Shown piece after piece: positions 11,070-21,640 of a stretch of 64,000 nt of DNA. This DNA is from Rana temporaria. Its lineage: Eukaryota; Chordata; Amphibia; Anura; Ranidae. Under the pieces are notes generated by a model. It was given only the letters and a program-made list of their open reading frames with translations. It had not been told where the DNA came from and searched no databases. A program made the translations under genes and the position numbers. Within the stretch, counting starts at the first letter, position 1. The number at the start of each line of letters is the position of its first letter. The stretch covers positions 464,078,004 through 464,142,003 of the forward strand of contig NC_053490.1 of the NCBI RefSeq assembly GCF_905171775.1, read 5' to 3'.

Positions 11070-12113
11070 TTAAATAGCAGGCGTCACCATGGAAAGGTCC
11101 CTCCCACTGTCCGGCGAAAGCCAATCAGGGATTTTGCTGGTGGGACCCCATCCAATCAAGTGCTTTTAGTAGGTGACCCTGGGCGTCCCTAATTTCCATG
11201 TTAAGCGCCTACTAACGAGAAAAGTTATACAGTTCAGACAATAGATTATTATATGGCAGCATACTAATTTGATGGTAAGGGATACTATGAGCTGTATCTC
11301 CTTGTGAGTCCCGTGGACAACGAATGGTTTCAGGCGCTGCGATCATGACTAGAATTGGTACAGTGAGTAGAACATGATAAGCAGTGTGGGGAGATATTGT
11401 GACAGTTGTACTACTAGGATGTAAACAGCTATGTGCATAAGTGTGCAAGAGCAAGGGTTACCCTGATGGTGTGGACATAAATGAGTGAGATAATACCCCA
11501 GAGGTGTCACTACCTAAAAGAGATATGTGTAGTGCACATACCTCCAAACCAGGAGAGGGGCAGTAGTGGCTTATCCCATAGTTTACCCCTAAAGTAGGTA
11601 AGGGCACTTTAATACAGAGGTGGTTAAAAAAGCATGAGTGTTCATAAGTACATATATAATGGCAGATACTATAATGTATTGAACAGAAACACCCATGACT
11701 ACCCCATGGGGCTAAGATTCAGGGAGGTGTGGGCACTACATATATGGTGCCTCGCGGGGCAGCTAGGTCAGTGATTCAATATATAAAAAGGAAGGCATAA
11801 AAAAGCATAGCAAAGCATATAATAGATCCGGAGGGCTCGTTAATGAGGTTATGAGAGGGGTCAAAGGGGGGATTAGAGGGATGCGTGATGACGCATATAC
11901 AGGCTCATGGAAATGGTCAAAAGATTATATGATATGGCATAAACAGATATAGGTCATGGGATGTATAAGTTGTTCCCATGGTATATATCTCATCCATGGA
12001 GCAATATGATTCCTGTCATGTGTGGATACTAGGTGACCCAGTGTGTGTATAATGCCATCACACAGCACCTAGGTGGGACAAAATTCAGCATGTGTATCTG
12101 GAGTGTCAATAGA
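11070..12113 (-). other. PLE 3' untranslated segment
   Basis: About 1 kb between the stop of the endonuclease frame and the left arm. No protein-coding frame of substance was seen; the 80-codon frame at 11212-11454 resembles nothing known. It likely belongs to the element, since both neighbours do. Confidence 0.6.
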
Positions 12114-14060
12114 TTAAGGATTGGCAAGAAAACAGTTTAGGTCGATATCTTTGTTCAGCCCGTGGGGCACCAGAGACCCCAGGCGGTATATCCAGCTGGT
12201 CTCATTTTGGGATATAGCAGTGGTCTTATTACCACCCCTCCAATTGTCCTTAATTGTATCGATGCCATAAAAGATCAAGCCAGTAGGGTCTTGCTGATGA
12301 AATTCTTTAAAGTGTCGTGAGAGATGGTGTTTGGGAAAACCTGCTCTGATCCTATTGATGTGCTCCCGGATTCTTATTTTCAAGGGTCGTGTGGTTCTAC
12401 CCACATATTGCAAATGGCATGGACACTCGATAACATAGGTCACGTGCGTAGTATCGCAGGTAATGAGTTCCTTGATTTTGTATTCTTTAAAATCATTTCT
12501 CGATTTGAAATTCATTTTCCTTCTCGGTTGCTTTTTACTGACCCTACACGCTAGGCACCTCTGACATTTAAAGAATCCCTTGAGGTCGGGGCAGATGCTG
12601 ACATGTTGGGGTGGGTCTATGACGTTGTGTACAAGGTGGTGACGAAGGGAGGGGGCTCGTCTGTAAATGAAACTTGTTTTTTTGCCCAGGACTTTAGTAA
12701 GGGCATGGTCTTCCTGTAGAATCGGCCAATATTTTTTAACTATATGCTCAAAGTCTTTATATTGGGAATTGAAGCCAGTAATGAATGCCACATCAGTTTT
12801 ATTCTTTTTGGTCTTCCTGTTTAGGGACAACATGTTGCACCTATTCATGTTCAGAACTTCATCTTTTAGTTTTAACAACTGTGCCTCCTTGTACCCCTTC
12901 TCTTTGAACCGATCCACAATTATATCAGCTTGGGCTTGGAAGTCAGTGACAGAGCTGCAATTCCTCCGGAGTCGCATCAGTTGCCCTTTTGGTATGTTAG
13001 CTTTCCATCTAGGGTGGTGGCAGCTGGTTGATGGGATGTATCCATTGCGATCCGTGGATTTGAAGTGAGTTCTGGTGTATAACTTCGGGCCCTCCTTATA
13101 GATCTGTAAGTCAAGGTAGTCTATACACTCTGCATTACATTTCCCAGTGAAAGTGAGACCATATCTATTGGTATTCAGGTTGAGTAAGAATTCTTGGAAA
13201 GTATCGATCGTTCCATCCCAAAGGATGATAAGATCGTCGATATATCGCCTATACAGCTTGATCTGTGGGATGTTCTGACTGTATACATATTCCTCCTCCC
13301 AGCTGTCCATCAGTAGGTTGGCAACACTGGGGGCATATCGGGCCCCCATCGCTACCCCCCTAGTTTGAACATAATAGTTTTTCCAGGACCAAAAATAATT
13401 GCACTCCATCGCCATCTTAAGGCCCTCTACAATAAAGTTGATCTGTGCTTGTTTTAGCTTTGTGTTCTGATGTAGGGCTTTTTCTACCCCAGCGACGCCA
13501 TCTTCCTGGGATATGCTGGTATAAAGTGAGTTGACGTCAATAGTGGCCAAGAGTAGATTTTCTACACCATCCACATGCTGCAGTTCGTTGATCAATTGCA
13601 GACTGTCGCGGAGATGGGATCTTCCCAGCTTGACAATTGGTTGCAGGTAGGTGTCAAGGTACTCACCCAAACGGGAGAAAATGGAATTAATCCCACTTAT
13701 TATGGGTCTGCTGGGAGGTTTTTCTAGTCTCTTGTGTATCTTGGGGGTATAGTATAGCACCGGTGTTTTTGTAGAGTTAGACACTAGATAGTCGGCTTCA
13801 TTTTTATTCAGTATCCCCATGATTAGGCCCTTCTTTATAAATTTCTCAAGTTTTTTGTTGAACCGTATTTTGGGGTTTCCCTTCAGTTTCTTGTAAGTGT
13901 TTTCAACCTTAAGCAGGTTTTCCATCTCTTCCTCATAATCCTTCTTATTGAGGATGACAAGGCCACCCCCCTTGTCGGCCGGTCTGATTATTACCTCATT
14001 TCTATTGCCAATTTCCTTAATTGTTTTCCACACATTTTTGTTTTTGTTTTTGAATTTTCT
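12114..14060 (-). pseudogene. PLE reverse transcriptase and GIY-YIG endonuclease (3' part of the gene)
   Basis: A 639-codon open part. It starts with the PLE block EVIIRPADKGGG (about residues 13-24), followed by TPKIHK (96-101), RPIISG (109-114), motif A TIDVNSLY (164-171), RGVAMGARYAPSVANL (225-240) and the catalytic YIDD (264-267). A linker with Cys residues near 481, 490, 493 and 496 precedes a GIY-YIG nuclease: YVIECPC (533-539), LQYVG (541-545), RIREHI (554-559). The first ATG-less codons are in frame with the preceding frame, and only a TAG at 14061-14063 separates them. The enzyme would copy element RNA at a nick made by its own nuclease. No disruption was seen inside this part. Confidence 0.92.
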
Positions 14061-15206
14061 CTACAATTTCCTGAGGTCACCTTCCACCATCTTCTTAAAG
14101 GCCCCTATGCACTGGTTTCCTGGCGTATTAGGATTAAATGTGGAGTTGTTCCTCAGGTTTGTTTGGGTATATTCAGATGTTCCCATTGTGCCTTCATCTT
14201 GATTGTTCAAAAAGAATTTTCTCAAATTCAGTTTTCTAAGGAATTTCTGGAGGTTAATATAAACCTCAAATTGATCTAGTGCTTTTTCTGGGGCGTATTT
14301 GAGGCCCAAGTCTAAAATTTGCAGCTCTTCCTTGGTTAGTTGGATATCACTAAGGTTGAAAATGCCTTTACCTAATATTGCCTTGGGCGTTTTCTTCTGC
14401 CCTCCCCTGCACCCTCTTGGCCGTTTTCTCTTTGGGTGGGTTCTGTTTCTCTGTCCTGATTGTACGATCTGTTGGTCCATGGGGTGGGGTAGTTTCCCTG
14501 TTCCTGGTGGATTTGTTGTCTTGGATTTTCTCCTCTCCCCGGTGGTCTTCCATGGGTAGCCCCTCGGTTGCCATTCCCCCCTCTCCAACCTGGGTTCCCA
14601 TAGCCCGTTCTCGGTCTCCATCTTCTTGGTGGCCGGGTGTTGGGGCCTCCTCTGTGAAAATCCCCATAAGTCCCTCCATTTCTGTCTTGGTTGTAATATG
14701 GGTTGTTGGGGTAGTAATCTCTTCCTGAGGAGTTCCTGTTGCGACCTATGAGACCTCCTTCTGGGTGGATTAGGGCTCCTATAATATTCGTCGTCCTGGT
14801 ATCTGACCCTTCTATTCTCGGGTCTCCCTTGTTGCCATCTCGGTGTGCGGGGCGCACCTCGCACATGGTGTTCGGGTGCATTAGTTACTGTTTGGATGGT
14901 AGGGTACCTAGAGATGGCATCATTTTCATTAGCCAGTAGTACTGGTTCACTTTCATCCGTGAGCGTGTCATCAAGCCCTTCTATAGGGTCTTCCATGGAG
15001 GCTTGCCACTTGTATACCTGCATATTTTTATAGTCGAGTTCATCCCTCTTGAATTTCTTTTGCTTTTTAATCTGAATGTCACTATCACTGGCAGCGGCAT
15101 GCGTGTACCCGCTTCTGAAGACGTAATTGAAACGAAACGTACGTAGAGCGGACACACGCACGCCGGCACGCACTTCCGGGTCAACCAGCGGATCACAGCG
15201 GATCAT
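14061..15206 (-). pseudogene. PLE N-terminal coding part, ended by an in-frame TAG
   Basis: A 381-codon frame, in the same frame as the reverse transcriptase part. Its last third (NLSDIQLTKEELQILDLG and following, from about 14350 down) is the helical region that normally leads into PLE reverse transcriptases. The first ~40 codons are read from the inverted arm and may not be translated, so a start at a later codon (for example the Met of NMQVYKW) is possible. Between about 14385 and 14760 another minus frame (169 codons, 14372-14881) is rich in G, N, R and Y, like a nucleic-acid-binding region, and looks more protein-like than this one. Two compensating frameshifts are therefore likely. The TAG at 14061-14063 ends the frame nine codons before the reverse transcriptase block. 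Confidence 0.75.
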
Positions 15207-16243
15207 ACGGTGGAACGCACGCCGTTCCCAGGCTGGCGCTGACTCCTTCTACCGGTCACGAGTGTTGTGCTGGGAGGCTTGCTACCTTGATAGCTGCCCA
15301 TCTGCTTCTACTTTGGTTTTAAACATTTTATTGGAATTTATCCCTAGTTTTATTTAACTTTTTATAATTTTTGTAACTTTTGCTTTGTGTACATGCCAGC
15401 AATTGCGGCGGTACTATTAATAAAACCAACCCCTGTTTTGAACATACTACCCTATGAGAAGTATTTTTTCCCCTGGAGGAACCCGGACATCCAAGAGGCC
15501 CGGTATCACCTGGACCAGAGAACACACCTGGAAAATCCGGAAAGGCGAGGGATCGAGCCGTTAGGATACCATTATTTATGCACTTTACCCCTGCAGGGGT
15601 GAGTGCCTCTGGTGAGTGGGGACCCAGGAGGGGGAGCACCGGAGCCACTGCGAGAAGTCACATAATTGCAGACTGTGAATATTCATTCTGATTGGATGCA
15701 CTTGATCACAAACTATTTTTTATATATATTTTTATATATATTTTTTATATATATATTTTGATTTAATACACATGGACTATTAATTTTTTATATATATTTT
15801 TTTATATATATTCCTTCACACTGGACTGTTTATTTGGAATTTCTTTATTTTTATTTTTATCCTGTCTCATTTTATTGTTGCACCATCGGCTCTGACCGTC
15901 AGCGGTGAGGCCGTTGTTTATTGCACATTATTGCTATACTCCTTTCATGATTGTGTTTTTTACACCACTTATTGAATTAATATCTACTTAATGTATTCAC
16001 AATTATATTGTATCACTTGTGACTGTTAGTCACACTTACTTTATACCATTTTTGGTACACACTATTGTTTTTTAGTCCTCTTTTGAGCACCTTATTAAGG
16101 CACTTTTATTTATTTCATTTAACCTACTTAGACCCATCAGCTACCAGCTTTTATTGGGTCAGATAAAAGTCACCTATGTACTAATTTTCCCGGTACTTAC
16201 AGCCTCTAGTAGAGACAGCGCCACCACCCCCACATCTCTTTTA
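15084..16243 (+). repeat. PLE terminal arm (pseudo-LTR), right, inverted
   Basis: Inverse copy of 9918-11069. One visible difference is an 8-bp repeat, 'cagcggat', near 15190 that is absent on the left. AT-rich 'tatatat' runs near 15720-15810 match those at 10350-10445. In gene orientation this arm lies 5' and points the opposite way. Confidence 0.9.
15101..15159 (+). ncRNA. Hammerhead-like ribozyme motif, right arm copy
   Basis: Order on the plus strand: GCGTGT (15101-15106), AC, CCGCTT (15109-15114), core CTGAAGA (15115-15121), a 12-base second-stem interval (15122-15133), GAAA (15134-15137), C, loop GTAC, GTA (15143-15145), GAGCGG (15146-15151), AC, ACACGC (15154-15159). CCGCTT pairs with GAGCGG (one G-T wobble) and GCGTGT with ACACGC across an AC/AC internal loop. 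The last A of GAAA and the C pair with the U and G of GUA, giving the very short third stem described for PLE hammerheads. Predicted cleavage is after A15145. Weak point: the second stem has at most two pairs (G-C, U-A) beside a C opposite C, so activity may be poor. Confidence 0.55.
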
Positions 16244-16416
16244 CCTTTCTCTGTGTCCTCTAGGGGATCACGTACCGGGGGGGCTGCAGTCTTATTATTA
16301 ATATATTATCAATCTTTATTCTGATTTATTTTACTTGGTTTATTTAATCTACCCCCTTTACTGCTACATATCTCCACCTAGTGGCCTCCTAAGCGCGGTT
16401 CCCTATCCTATTTTAT
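16244..16416 (-). other. PLE extension outside the right arm
   Basis: This 173-bp piece lies between the arm and the right target duplication and has no counterpart on the left. PLE copies often carry such unequal extensions. No open frame was seen. Confidence 0.7.
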
Positions 16417-16432
16417 CTCTCATTTCTTGAGG
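16417..16432. repeat. PLE target-site duplication, right
   Basis: Exact copy of 9902-9917 (CTCTCATTTCTTGAGG). Confidence 0.9.
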
Positions 16433-17106
16433 CCCGAAAATGCCAGGACAGTACAAATATCCCCAAAATGACCCCTTTTTGGACAGTAGACAGTCCAAGG
16501 TATTTAGTAAGAGGCATGGCAAGTTTTTTAACATTGTCATTTTTTTGTTGTCACAATTTTTTGGAAAATTAAGAAATTACATTTTCTTTTCAATTTTCTT
16601 TTTCTTTTTTTATTAAATTTTTTTATTTATTTTTTCAAATTTTTCTTTTAACACACTGTGACCAGGACACTACAGTGTTACCATAGTAACATTATACAGT
16701 ACTACTCTGGGCAAGTCAATTTCACTGGTATAAGCAACTATTTTTACTGAATGAAACTAATTCATTCAGTGTGTTTTGTTTTGGAACTAATCACATGTTA
16801 CAGATGGGCTGTGATTGGCCCTGTCTGTACCATGTGATCACTGTGTCCAATCACAGCTAGCAACACAATGAATGGCATGAAAAGAAACCATTCATTATTT
16901 ACAGTTGCCATGTGATCTGCTGTGGTTGGTCACAGCATTCACATGGTGGCGGCAGCAGTCCGATACACTGATCAGTCATCGCCTGTGTCCGGAGGACACA
17001 GTTGGTGACAGATCGGGCCAGAGCGCAGCTTGTGGCGTGATTTGGGAGGACGTCAAATGTCCCGCCCAGCCATCATTTGACAATTGAATTGGCGGGAAGT
17101 GGTTAA
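16433..17106 (+). repeat. Repeat family R2, right part
   Basis: It continues the repeat broken at 9917: 'cccgaaaatgccaggacag' follows directly on the duplicated site. It ends with a typical 'ggcgggaagtggttaa'. The copy at 37960-38968 ends with a similar 'ggcggcaactagttaa'. Non-coding. Confidence 0.75.
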
Positions 17107-17279
17107 GAATTTGTCACTGCAATAGCAACAGTTTCTTAAAGTGGTAGTAGTAAAAACTACCTTAATTTCTAAAATGTTTTTGGATTTGTCACTAAAAAAA
17201 TATTTTTTCATTCTGACTGAAATAAATAAAAATAAATGTACAAAAATACAAAGCTTTGAAATAAGGTAGGAAATTCTTA

Positions 17280-17625
17280 AGCCCTGTACAAACGATCGGT
17301 TTGTCTGATGAAAACGGACCGATGGACCGCTTTCATCAGACAAACCGATGGATAAAAAAAACGATAGAAAACAACGATCGTCTGTGTGAAAGTCCATCAG
17401 TCAAAAATCCACGCATTCTCAGAATCAAGTCGACGCATGCTCGGAGGCTTTGAACTTTATTTTTCTCAGCACGTCGTAGTGTTTTACGTCACCACATTTG
17501 GACACGGTCGGATTTTTGACCGATGGTGTGTAGGCAAGACTGATGAAAGTCAGCTTCATCGGATATCCGACGAAAAAATCCATCGGATTGGATTCCATCT
17601 GATATCCGATCGTGTGTACAGGGCT
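17280..17625. mobile_element. MITE family M, copy 2
   Basis: Ends AGCCCTGTACAAACGATCGG and GATCGTGTGTACAGGGCT, flanked by TTA at 17277-17279 and 17626-17628. The inner words 'cagcacgtcgtagtgttttacgtcacc' and 'gacgcatgc' identify the family. Confidence 0.85.
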
Positions 17626-18599
17626 TTAAGAGTCCCAGGACACTGGATAACCTGACTTTGTTTGCTGAGACTGAAAACCAAGGGGGAATTTTGGCAAAAG
17701 CTTCAAGTGCCATTGAATATATCAATTTGTTACAAACCCTGTAAAGCAAGTGATTCTATTTGTTCACTGTTGCCAAAAAAAGGCATGAGTAAAGATGCCA
17801 TAAGGAACATTTCTGGGATTTTTGTAGATAAATGCTGGATAGAGTATGGTGGCTGAAACGTTGCTGAGTGTGGAAAGTGAAGAAATATTGGGACATTTTA
17901 ATGTATCCATGTTGTTCTCACATCATGGCTGTCAAGTTTCTCCATTGTGAACTGACTTAATATTTTATAGATGAAGAGGTGATGTGGTGGAGCGTTGGAC
18001 ACCAGTGTAGGTTAATATTACATGTACAAGAAAAGACTTCCAAGATACTGTTAACAGTTCAGATTAAATATATTCATCATCAAACATTCAAGGCTCTTGA
18101 GGGTTCTGAGAGGAAGATATAAGATCTGCTCTGGTAACAAACTTTTTGCTTAGACCTTTTGTCCAGTAAGGCATTGTCAAGCCCTTTTTTTTACAATAAT
18201 TTTTTTTTAAATATTCTTTTAAAAAATTTTTTTTTACAATGCTTTCTTTTTTTTTTGGGTGGGGGGGTAGCGGTGTCAGTGTGTTTTTTTTTATTTAACT
18301 TAATTATTTTTACAATTTTTTTGTTGTTTTTATCAGCCCTGTTGGGGGGGCTTTGGTGAGATATTGGGGGTCTTAACAGACCCCTGATATCTCCTCTTTG
18401 AGACAGAGAAAGAGACTAAGGACACAGATTCCCCAGTCCCTTTCTCTGCAGGCTCAACTGCACTGTAGATGAATGTAAAGGAGACAGCGGGTCCTCTCCA
18501 TTCATAAACTGAGACATTGTAACATAGTTACTATGCTCAGTTATGAATGGACAGTCAGTGATCACTGACAAAAAAAAAGATCGGGGACAGAGGGGGGAG

Positions 18600-19095
18600 G
18601 GGGAGGAGCATGGCGGGGTACCGGAGCAGTACACAGAGGGGAGCGGAGGACGGCGGGGGACCAGAGCGGTACACAGAGGGGAGCGGAGGACCGGAGCGGA
18701 GCACGGAGGGGGACCAGAGCGGAGCACGGAGGGGGACCAGAGCGGAGCACGGAGGGGGACCAGAGCGGAGCACGGAGGGGGACCAGAGAGGAGCACGGAG
18801 GGAGACCAGAGAGGAGCACAGAGGGGGACCAGAGAGGAGCACAGAGGGGGACCAGAGAGGAGCACGGAGGGGGACCGGAGCGGAGCACGGAGGGGGACCG
18901 GATCGGAGCACGGAGGGGGACACGAGGAGAGCACGGCGGGGGACAGATGCAGAGCATGGAGGGGGACCGATGCAGAGCATGAAGGGGGACACGAGCGGAG
19001 CATGGAGGGGGACTGATGCAGAGCACGGCAGGGTACAGGAGCAGAGCATGGAGGGGGACAGAAGCGGTACACGGCAGGGGGACAGAAGCACCACT
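18600..19095. repeat. 23-bp minisatellite
   Basis: Units of 23 bp, of the type 'agcggagcacggaggggga', are seen with gcacgg at 18701, 18724, 18747 and 18770, then more diverged copies. Because 23 is not a multiple of three and the unit lacks stop words on either strand, long frames open in several phases on both strands. I do not call any of them a gene. Confidence 0.9.
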
Positions 19096-19119
19096 GACAA
19101 AGTATCGGATTAAGCATCG

Positions 19120-19157
19120 GAGCATTTGCCCGAGTACAAGTACTCGGGCAAATGCTC
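19120..19157. repeat. Perfect 18-bp-arm palindrome
   Basis: gagcatttgcccgagtac (19120-19137) faces its exact complement at 19140-19157 across AA. Confidence 0.92.
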
Positions 19158-19198
19158 GGTATCTGCACCGATACTGATACTAGTATCGGTATCGGGAC

Positions 19199-19463
19199 AA
19201 CCCTAGGAAAAAAACAAAAACAAAATTTAGGATAGAGAGAGGTAAAAGGGAAAGAAAGGAGAACAGAAAGTGGTACATCCTAAAATGTACCATAAGGGGG
19301 TTAAATACTGTATGAGTGGAAGGGACTCGGGGAGCGCTAAATGTCTGTGGGTTTGGGCCGCAAATTACTTGCCTTGGGTGCTGACAACCCACGATACGAA
19401 AATTATTTTACTGTTAGGGGTCTCCCCCAACTTGGGTACATTTTATCAAGGGGTCACGGCACT
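19199..19463. mobile_element. hAT fragment (no ends)
   Basis: The text from 'ggagaacag' through 'ataaggggtt', 'gagtggaagggactc', 'gtctgtgggtt' and 'atcaaggggtcacgg' is the inner part of the hAT element at 36493-36890. Its CAGTGG ends are missing here. Confidence 0.7.
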
Positions 19464-19559
19464 GCTCTATATGATTATTCTGTCATATTCTCTCTTCCTT
19501 GGATTTGTGGACATTATAATATTATAGATTAAAAAATACCTTGCTGTAGGTAAATTACA

Positions 19560-21152
19560 GGAAACACGTAAAATAAGCAGAAGTCATTGAATGTAGTTCA
19601 CATTACTGTGCTTCAGTACCATGTGTTTTAGAACTTGCTTGGGTGCAAAAGAGAAAATCAGCTCAGTTAAACCTAAAGATATGAATTGTCAGACAAAACT
19701 GTATTTAATACTTTTGTTTCTTAATAAATACAGATCATGGAAATTATGAAACATTTTTATACAAGGCAAAAACATGTGTTGAAAATGTACATTATGTAAT
19801 ACAGCCCTCAAATCTTCCAATTCAAAAAAAAAACTTAAGGGCGAGTGTGGGGCTGCTTCAGATTGGGGGGGGGAGGGGATCACAGAGTTTGGATTTCCCA
19901 CTGTGACACAGCTTGTATTTGAATTGCCCAGGGGCCACAGTCAAACTAAGCTCTGCTTCCTGGAACAGCTCCAATGCACTGATGAGGCTACATTGATGGG
20001 CACTGATGAGGCTGCATTGATGGGAACTGATAAGCTGCACAGCATGCTATTTTTGTAACTTAGTTCTGCATAAAACATTTAACAGTGTCATAATTTATGA
20101 GGGCAGGGTAGAGGTTGGGTGGGGCAACTGGTGGCGAGTAACTTTTAAGGCCTAGCTAGTAGCTCAGGACTTGAAATTTTGAGCCCTGATGTAATAAAAG
20201 GGTTTCATTATAGTACTACCTGCAGTATGAAGTGCAAAGTATGGACAGGCGTAATGGTGCAGTCCAAGCTAAGCAGCTTTCGTTAAAATTCTCTGTGCAT
20301 CGTGTACTTTTTTAATGCCCTTGTTAAAATGCAGAGTAAAAGTAAAAAAAAAAAACTATTGGGCACAAAAAGTTAGATAGTATGCTACCTTTCCTCCTCC
20401 ATATTGCAGAGGATGTTGTCATCCTCCTAGCCATGAATTCCAGGGAATAGTTAGCTCTCTAAATCTTGTGAGAAGATGCTGTATCACAGTTCTTGAAGCT
20501 ACTTTTCAGGGAGAACTCTACATTCCCCAAATCTTCCTATAAGAAAGATGACTTCACCCTCACTTAGGAAGCTTTGTGAAAGGTTTGCTATTTAATTTTT
20601 CCCCCCTACAGGTAATTATTTAACTTGTATGCTGCACTTCAGGAGGAGGAGGCCCATTTAAAAAGCTGACCTTGCATTTTAGGTACAGCAGTCATAACAG
20701 CGCAGAAAATTTCTAAGTGGCAAAAATTACAGCTCCTGGTACTCCATTGTACTTTGCACTTTTGTAAGCTATGTCTATTGATTACTTCCAAAATGACATA
20801 GGAATAGATTATTTTTTTAAGGATCTCCAGCAGAAGACAATTTGGAAGGAGAGGTGTATCGTGAAGAGGTGCGGTAACAAGCACATAATGGAAACCTAAT
20901 AGGGAAAATGCAAATGTGTCAGACTGACCCAGGAATAGAAAGCTTTACCTTTTCTTTAGGGTCTTGCTCATTCTTGTCTGTTGTAAATCTGTCTCATCAC
21001 CATGTACTGTGCTGAAATGTAACTAGTTTTGACTTGTGAAAGTCACCTTCATGGTGTAAGCATTGCATTATCACACTTTATGTGCTTCATACTTGCAGTC
21101 AAGGAGAGAGAAGCTTTGATAGACTGTGACAAATCTTCATCATTCTGCACAG
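19560..21152 (+). other. ctps2: Intron/5' flank of the first visible ctps2 exon
   Basis: No repeat with clear ends and no further exon was recognised. A 'gatgaggctacattgatgggcactg' tandem-like stretch at 19980-20040 recalls the R2 minisatellite. The upstream ctps2 exons that would encode the rest of the protein were not found here or further left. Confidence 0.5.
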
Positions 21153-21249
21153 GTAAACCCAGAGCTAACACAGCAGTTTGAAGAAAAAGGCTTAAGATTT
21201 GTTGGGCATGACACAGAGGGACAGAGAATGGAAGTCGTTGAACTTAAAG
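21153..21249 (+). CDS. ctps2: CTP synthase 2, internal coding exon (glutaminase domain)
   Basis: This 97-base exon follows a 'ctgcacag' acceptor and precedes 'gttaat' as donor. It encodes VNPELTQQFEEKGLRFVG, then HDTEGQRMEVVELK, plus one base of the next codon. This segment lies in the C-terminal glutamine amidotransferase domain of CTP synthase, just before the His-Glu part of the triad. The enzyme makes CTP from UTP, ATP and glutamine in the cytosol and forms filaments. The phase-1 end joins the next exon exactly (G plus AT gives Asp). I choose CTPS2 over CTPS1 because of the tail in the last exon. No break was seen. Confidence 0.93.
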
Positions 21250-21640
21250 GTTAATATTTAATGTTTCTATAATGTTTTGGGGTTTATTTAGCCTTATCCA
21301 GAAGCAAAGCTAACCCCCCTCTGTGCTCCAGTACAAAATGTCACAACAAGTGCAAAACATTTGCACTGATTTACTGATGGAGCTAAGCATCTATACGCAC
21401 CAAATGATGTGAATATTCAGTCATCCAATCATGGAAAAGCCAGTTCCTGTTTACTTACTTTATCTGCACAAACCCATAGTAGAAATTGCGCTGGCAGGTA
21501 TAGAGCGCTTGTGAACAAAATATATAACTAAATATATAACTCACGCTGAATAGAATAAAGTAAAATAAAATAAAAGAATTCAGGTGTAACAAGTGAAATC
21601 GCAGCTGCTGTACATAAGTGCCAACACTTGAAAAAAATGC
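21250..21640 (+). other. ctps2 intron start
   Basis: Ordinary intron sequence; no element recognised before the foldback that starts at 21641. Confidence 0.5.

Larger units (their letters stand above)
9918..16416 (-). mobile_element. Penelope-like retroelement with inverted terminal arms
   Basis: A 6.5-kb element flanked by exact 16-bp duplications. Two ~1.15-kb arms (9918-11069 and 15084-16243) are in inverted orientation. Between them, on the minus strand, lies the PLE reverse transcriptase plus GIY-YIG endonuclease gene, then a ~1-kb untranslated stretch (11070-12113). A further 173 bp (16244-16416) lies outside the right arm, on the 5' side of the gene. PLEs are known for pseudo-LTRs in direct or inverted order and for variable-length target duplications, so the structure fits. 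The arms differ at few positions, which suggests a fairly recent insertion. The single TAG and a likely out-of-frame segment indicate this copy is now inactive. Confidence 0.9.
18170..19198. repeat. Interspersed repeat carrying a minisatellite and a palindrome
   Basis: An AT-rich head (18170-18340), a middle with 'gacccctgatatctcct' and a tail with nested 'gatactgatactagtatcggtatc' words enclose the 23-bp array. It ends near 'gggacaaccctagg'. It seems to be a single element because the array and palindrome lie inside, but no terminal repeats were defined. Confidence 0.45.

Noticed and set aside
12324..13068. Plus-strand frames of 76 and 133 codons
   Set aside because: They are antisense to the PLE reverse transcriptase and explained by it.
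18416..19168. 250-codon minus frame and four similar overlapping frames
   Set aside because: All are read-throughs of the 23-bp array in different phases; residues are a repeating Cys/Ser/Pro or Arg/Gly mixture.
1..21150. Further upstream ctps2 exons
   Set aside because: No segment resembling the part just before the first visible exon was found, so they probably lie outside the window.
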